From Chelydra serpentina (taxonomy: Eukaryota > Chordata > Testudines > Chelydridae), in assembly GCA_037349315.1 (NCBI GenBank), contig JBAIAC010000004.1:77120501-77184500 (forward strand): 64,000 nucleotides of DNA, written 5' to 3'. This document shows, one piece after another, positions 58,359-64,000 of this stretch (its first letter is position 1; every line of letters begins with the position of its first letter). The position numbers and the translations under genes were made by a program. The notes beneath the pieces are model-generated. The model was not told the origin of the DNA. It saw only the letters and a program-made list of their open reading frames with translations, and did no database searches.

Positions 58359-58552
58359 AGGAGGGAGGAAAGCAACCAGCTTAATCATAAACATTATTTA
58401 TTGCCAGGTAATAACCATACAAGGCGAACCAAACAAACAAAACAGTTCTAATATTAAATCTAACTTAAATTTGATTATAAAAGTCAGGTTTAAAAAACTA
58501 TACCTGATCACACATGTCAGGGTTAGAAAGCTATACCTAGAGTAGAAAAAAA

Positions 58553-58558
<6 letters not shown>

Positions 58559-58583
<25 letters not shown>
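58559..58583. repeat. (GA)n microsatellite, second
   Basis: About 12 GA units preceded by an A run, 200 bp from the first. Confidence 0.95.
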
Positions 58584-60811
58584 TTGGGTTCTCACCACTC
58601 CGTGAAGCTTGAATCAATCGGCGGTCCCAGGTGGTGGTGGTAGTAGCTGAGGGTCTGTAGTGCTGGAGACAGGCAGAGACCGCAGCATGATCAGTCAGGA
58701 GAAGATGAAGGCCCAATGCAACTGATGCAGATTTTGGATCCAGGCATCAGAACACTTACTTGAGCGTGGGTGGGGGGTTTTTTTGTAGGGAAACAGCAAT
58801 GGTTCAAGGGAGAACACCAGCAAACTGATGGCTCAAGGGAATATACCAAAGTTGTTTTGTTCTAGTGGACCACTTGAAAATTGCTGAGAGTCTTGGTGGA
58901 CCACTTAATGATCTTTCTAAATGTTGTTTGTACCGTTAGCTAACTATTGTAAAGCGCTTTGGGTCTGTCGTTGTTACAAAGGCGCGGGTTCATTAACATC
59001 TGGAGCAGAGATCCCCATCATGCAGTGCTTCCCTGCTTTTCTGGTGCCAGAGTTCAGTGCAGTTCTTGCCTTGGAATCTCTGTTCTCCATTCTGTATGCT
59101 ATTGGAGATGCCTCCCTGTCCCATCTTCGATGCAAATGAGGCTAGGGGAGTTTCCTTCATCCTGTCACCCTTGTCTGGAGGGGTTTAGGTGTGTCTCCCA
59201 ATGCCTTTTCATTGCTTTTTGTAAGTCTTTCTTCTGATTGGTTTTGGTTCAAGCAGAGGAAGGAGGTTGGGGGTGCAGGGAAGGTGTCCTTCGTGAATCA
59301 GACAGTCTGGATACTGAGGCCTGGTTCCCTGAGAACACAGAGCTGACAGGTAACATAATGGAGAGACAGATCTGATTGTACCTGGGTAGTAATACTTGAA
59401 TACACAATGGGCACTATCTTGTTTAGTCCTTAGATGATATAAAAAAGAAGAAAACCCCAGGACAAAATATAATCACTGAACTGCTGAAAACTCTAGGCTT
59501 CCATGGAACATAGCAGTGTAATCTGAAGGACCAACATTCCCCTGGAATGCTGCCTCTTTAACAGGCAGGAGGCAGTGCTGGAAGTGTATTTTGCTCTATA
59601 TGTACTTTATGTTAAACCACTGCACAGCTGCTTATATTGAACCATTGACCTGGTAATAAAATAACCAAAATATAAACCATCAATTATTTTATAACAACAT
59701 GCATTTATACAGCACTTTGCATCCAGTAGGATCCCAAATCATACATACAAGAATCATCTGAGTTCCCAGTCAAATGCAGCCACTTCTAGGATGGGATGCA
59801 GCATATATTTACTATTGCAGAACAGTATAACTCAACATTTAAAATAAGAAATAGAGAAGAATTAACTGTGTCTGGATGAAACTTCAGCGGGGAATAAGAG
59901 AAAACAATTAGAAACACATTTACATTGCATCCACCAATAAAAGAATGGATAAAAAAAAAGAAGGAAGTTGTGGAGGAATTTAGATAGGCAGAAGATAATA
60001 TGATAGGCCAAAATGAAATTTGGGCAGGACACCGCATATTTTTTCAAAAAATAAAATGTCATTGCTGTTTTTATTTTAATGTATAGGAGCTTGGTTTTGC
60101 ATCTCATCTCAACTTCCGGCACCACAATGCTATACTAGCTGGGGAATTAATTTAATAATGCCTAAGAGGGAAGACTGCCATGTACTGAAACATCAACACC
60201 ACTTCCTGCAGAGGAAAATTGGTTCTTGTTGAAAGGAAAATGAATTCATTCTCTACTGTCATCATAAGGTTGTAAAGTGTGTGGGAGCTCATTGCTTTTC
60301 CTGCTTGGGTTTGTGGGTTTTGTACATGATTGTGATGGGAGCATTATGAACCTACCATTTAAGACTTTGTAGGCAAAAATAAAATATGAATGCTGCTCAG
60401 TTCTGAGTTTACTTCTACAAACATTATGTTTATGGCTGGCCCAGCTCCCATTGACTTGAATGGCAGCAGGCTCAGGCCCAGTGGTCACTAGGATAAAGAA
60501 CAATATGCTGACAAATACCTTCAGTTGCAATTTCTCTCAGAAATGATCATTTATTGCACCATTTTCAAACACAATAAAGGGCAGGGAGAATAGGCAAAAT
60601 ATTTGGGGATACAGCCTAGGAAGTGTATAAACTGGAAATGCTGGACCAAATGCTGAGAGGTGCTGAATATTGTTTTTTCTTTGATGGTTGGAAGGGGCAG
60701 TTGCTCCACGTCTTGCAGTATCGAATGTGTTGATAGCACCATGTTTCTCAAACCCGTTTCAACTTGTAAGACCTAGTATGGGGACCTGACTTTGACTCCA
60801 AGGACACACCC
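58584..60811. other. No gene seen
   Basis: No gene recognised. About 59703-59745 (atttatacagcactttgcat) and about 60428-60482 (cccattgacttgaatggcag) are short relics of old amniote repeats. Confidence 0.4.
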
Positions 60812-61114
60812 TAGGTCTGTCAAGCGATTAAAAAAATTAATCACAATTAATCATGCGATTAAAAAAATGTATTGCAATTAATCGCATGATTAATCGCACT
60901 GTTAATAACAGAATAAAATGTATTTACATAGTTTTGGATGATTTCTACCTTTTCAAATATATTGGTTTCAATTACAACACAGAATACAAAGTGTACAGTG
61001 CTCACTTTATATTTATTTTGATTAAAAATATTTGCACTGTAAAAACAAAATAGTATTTTTCAATTCACCTAATACAAGTACTGTAGCACAATCTCTTTAT
61101 CATGAAAGTTGAAC

Positions 61115-61708
61115 TTACAAATGTAGAATTATGTACAAAAAATAACTGCATTCAAAAATAAAACAATGTAAAACTTTAGAGACTACAAGTCCACTGAGCC
61201 CTACTTCTTGTTCAGCCAATCGCTCAGACAAACAAGTTTGGTTACAATTTTCAGGAGATAATGCTGCCCGCTTCTTGTTTACAGTGTCACCTGAAAGTGA
61301 GAACAGATATTCACATGGTACTGTTGTAGCCAGCATCGCAAGATATTTACATACCAAATGTGCTAAAGATTCATATGTCCCTTTATGCTTCAACCACCGT
61401 ACCAGAGGATATGCATCCATGCTGATGACAGGTTCTGCTCGATAACGATGCAAAGCAGAGCAGACTGAGGCATGTTCATTTTCATCATCTGAGTCAGATG
61501 CCATCAGCAGAAGGTTGATTTTCTTTTTTGGTGGTTCAGGTTCTGTAGTTTCCGCATCAGAGTGTTGCTCTTTTAAGACTTCCAAAAACATGCTCCTTAC
61601 CTTGTCCCTCTCAGATTTTGGAAGGCACTTCAGATTCCTAAACCTTGGGTCGAGTGCTATATCTATCCTTAGAAGTCTCACATTGGTACCTTCTTTGCAT
61701 TTTGTCAA
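61115..61708 (-). pseudogene. hAT transposase C-terminal fragment, left arm
   Basis: A 197-codon frame holding the hAT dimerisation domain: YPLVRWLKHKG, YESLAHLVCKYLAM, VPCEYLFSLSGD (usual vxsExxFSxxG) and VNKKRAALSPEN. An acidic segment (ASDSDDENEH) and a basic PPKKKIN lie before it. The N-terminal zinc finger and the DDE catalytic region are absent, so the product, if made, could not transpose DNA. In the intact family this domain mediates dimerisation at the end of the protein. The frame extends from the spacer into the left arm and stops in the terminal region. Confidence 0.75.
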
Positions 61709-61917
61709 ATCTGCTGTGAAAGTGTTCTTAAAAAGAACATGTACTGGGTCATCATCCGAGACTGCTATAACATGAAATATATGGCAGAATGTAGGTAAAA
61801 CAGATCAGGAGATATACAATTCTCCCCCAAGGAGTTCAGTCACAAATTTAATTAACACATAATTTTTTTAAAGAGCATCATCAGCATGGAAGCAAGTCTC
61901 TGGAATAGTGGCCGAAG

Positions 61918-62109
61918 CATGAAGGAGCATACGAATGTTTAGCATATCTGGCACGTAAATATCTTGCAACCCTGGTTACAAACGTGCCATGCAAATGCCT
62001 GTTCTCACTTTCAGGTGACATTGTAAATAAGAAGCAGGCAGCAGTCCCTCCCATAAATGTAAACAAACTTTTTTGTTTTAGCAATTGGCTGAACAAGAAG
62101 TATGACTGA
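61918..62109 (+). pseudogene. hAT dimerisation domain fragment, right arm
   Basis: The same domain as the left arm, read outward in the opposite direction: HEGAYECLAYLARKYLAT, VPCKCLFSLSGDIVNKK, then a diverged end (FSNWLNKKYD) and a stop at 62107-62109. The glutamate of vPCEx is Lys here. About 64 codons, no start. The two copies point outward from the centre. Confidence 0.75.
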
Positions 62110-62519
62110 GTAGAGTTGTAGGCTCTAAAGTTTTACATTGTTTTGTTTTTGAGTGCAGTTATGTATCAAACAAATCTACATTTGTAAATTCAACTTTCAT
62201 GACAAAGAGATTGCACTACAGTACTTGTATGAGATGAATTGAAAAATACTATTTCTTTTGTTTATCATTTTTACAGTGCAAATATTTGTAATTAAAAATA
62301 ATAATATAAAGTGAGCACTGTACACTTTGTACTCTGTGTTGTAATAGAAATCAATATATATGAAAATGTAGAAAAATATCCAAAAATATTTAATACATTT
62401 TAATTGGCATTCTATTGTTTAACGGTGCAATTAATCGCAATACATTTTTTAATCGCAATTCGGTTTTTTGAGTTAATCATGTGAGTTAACTGTGATTAGT
62501 TGACAGCCTTAACATACCC

Positions 62520-64000
62520 ATTTTCATCTCTGTCTTGGGATGTGTTTATTCACATGAAAAAGAAAGAGATTCTCTAAAAAATATCCATATTCCGCTGTCA
62601 AAATCTGAAGATGAAGAATGTGCCCTTTGAAAGCACGGATGCTATTCATAGGCCAGGAAAATACTGGTCTTCCCTTGCTTCTCAATAATGAAGCAGTAAG
62701 ATTGTTTCATGGTAACAATAATAGCTGCTGTACCAAATTCAATCCAGTACTCTACATACAATGATAATTGACATCTGACTGTACTTGTGACAGATTATTA
62801 TAGCCCTCCATTAAAGTATAGTAAAATTTCAAGACTACAGTAAAAATTAATCTGGCAATGAAACTGGCCTATAGTTTTCTCCTCCAATTATTGTTACACT
62901 GATGAATACAAGTAATCAAATTTGACTTTGTGAAGATATAATACTTACATAAAGCTTGCTGATGGAAACATTTTTAGGACATTTTTGCTACAAAAAGTAT
63001 TTAGAAGCCAGTTACTTAAAAGCAGATCTATTAACATCACTGTGTCATTAAACCCGACACTGAACAAGTGACATAGCAATATACATCCGCCTACAATGAT
63101 TTGAGAAAGCATGTGCCAGTGGACTGGTAATGAAATCAATCTTTCATCTGTGGGCTAGTGATTGAAAATCTGACTTAAGTCAATATCGACCAGAAGTCAT
63201 GGTCATTGAATGGAAGATAGATTTTGGCCTACATGAAATCAGTTGGCAGTCTTATTTCAGGTCCTAGTGGACCAGTGTCCACATTACAAAAGCCTCCACT
63301 ATGTCTACCATCCTCTTTTGGCATCTCAGCAGAAAGCCCAAGAATTGAATAGGCCTAAAGAGTAAACATAATCCTACCTCTGGGCTCCCCAGTAAGAGGA
63401 GGAAACACATGGAGGGGGATGGGCAGAGGGAGAAGGGATGGGGAGGGAAGGTAAAGAGATGCTTCTTCTAAGTATGAAATGTTTATCTCCCCAAGCCCAT
63501 CAACTAAATGCACTCAATAAAAATTGTTAAAGCAAATAGGGAAAAGAGCTGACTGAAAATATTTGTTGTGGGAAACTGCATGTTACAGTGGCCTCAGAAC
63601 AAGAGAATAATTTCTGTCATTGTTATTTGTTGCCCTATTACTTGAATCTTTCTTAGGTTATTTTCACATTATCAGTTTTTGGAGCATGTGTGCAACCCAT
63701 GCACCTACAGGAATAAGTAACATTTTTATGCACTCAAGTTTGCTTGAATAGCACTATGTAGTTCAGGAAATCTTTTTCTCCCTCAGAACACAGAGAAGCC
63801 TGTTGGAGAAATATTTTTTTTGCTACGTGCACTAATTGCAGACAGAGAGATCTAGCTGCCCACATATTTTCATGGTTACTAGTGTGAAATATGTTCCAGA
63901 ATATATGCTGTTTTGTGGGCTTGTATCACATCATGGCATATTAGCAAGTGACACAAGGTAACCCACAATAAAAAGCGTCTTTAACCTTGAAAAAGATTTG
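62520..64000. other. No gene seen
   Basis: Unannotated. A purine-rich block (ggagggggatgggcagaggg) lies near 63412-63452. No gene or named repeat recognised. Confidence 0.4.

Larger units (their letters stand above)
60812..62511. mobile_element. hAT foldback element, 1.7 kb
   Basis: The ends TAGGTCTGTCAA and TTGACAGCCTTA (10 of 12 as inverted repeats) are flanked by ACACACCC and ACATACCC (7 of 8), an 8-bp hAT duplication. The left arm (60812 to about 61432) and right arm (about 61873 to 62511) are inverted copies of the same sequence: the 3' part of a hAT transposase gene plus its terminal region. Landmarks in both are aatgtaaaactttaga, acaaagtgtacagtgctcac, cttcttgttcagccaat and gtcacctgaaagtgagaaca. 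The spacer of about 440 bp extends the left arm's coding sequence. Confidence 0.85.

Noticed and set aside
1..64000. CRISPR arrays, operons, prokaryotic genes
   Set aside because: Tandem repeats present lack unique spacers, and all content is vertebrate in type.

Overview
This is vertebrate nuclear DNA with no complete host protein-coding gene that I can recognise. The best clue to the organism is a tRNA-derived SINE at 51377-51510, with a second copy inside another element at 37174-37253. It matches the SINE of hidden-necked (cryptodiran) turtles. CR1 retrotransposons ending in ATTCTATG repeats, many hAT and PIF/Harbinger inverted-repeat elements, and old MIR/L2-like remnants all fit a turtle. 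Family names are from memory, since no search could be run.

Layout. 0-6.6 kb is mostly unannotated sequence with a CR1 endonuclease scrap, a Harbinger MITE, a decayed LINE C-terminus, a Harbinger end fragment and a CR1 3' end. 6.6-9.8 kb is an RTE-type retrotransposon: five in-frame stops in its endonuclease half, an open reverse transcriptase half, and a damaged FADD motif. 9.8-17.4 kb is quiet. About 17.7-18.5 kb is a CpG island, probably a promoter, with a good splice donor on the minus strand at 17619-17614. Weak candidate minus-strand exons lie at 12040-12125 and 117-158. 20.7-23.9 kb holds several hAT elements with target-site duplications, one carrying a hairpin minisatellite. 24.6-26.7 kb is a 5'-truncated CR1 with an open 668-codon ORF2.

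31.9-36.9 kb is the most informative unit: a 5,048-bp PIF/Harbinger transposon flanked by TTA. It has an intact 427-residue DDE transposase on the minus strand and a two-exon Myb/SANT-like partner gene on the plus strand. That partner is broken by a one-base frameshift. An unrecognised minus-strand ORF lies inside the partner's intron, next to a CpG-rich 76-bp minisatellite. The transposase and Myb genes converge on closely spaced polyadenylation signals. A second Harbinger MITE abuts this element and shares its TTA; a SINE sits in that MITE's hairpin loop.

38-52.9 kb holds an L2 fragment, a Ty3/gypsy RNase H relic, a tight cluster of three DNA transposons (42.5-44.0 kb), a long old CR1 interrupted by a hAT MITE, and a head-to-head pair of CR1 fragments. 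55-56.4 kb is a hAT-like element with G-rich satellite. 57.9-58.6 kb has a minisatellite and two GA microsatellites. 60.8-62.5 kb is a 1.7-kb hAT element whose arms, about 0.62 kb each, are inverted copies of one transposase 3' end, flanked by a near-perfect 8-bp target duplication.

Nothing here forms a host operon or pathway. The functional relationships visible are those within transposons.
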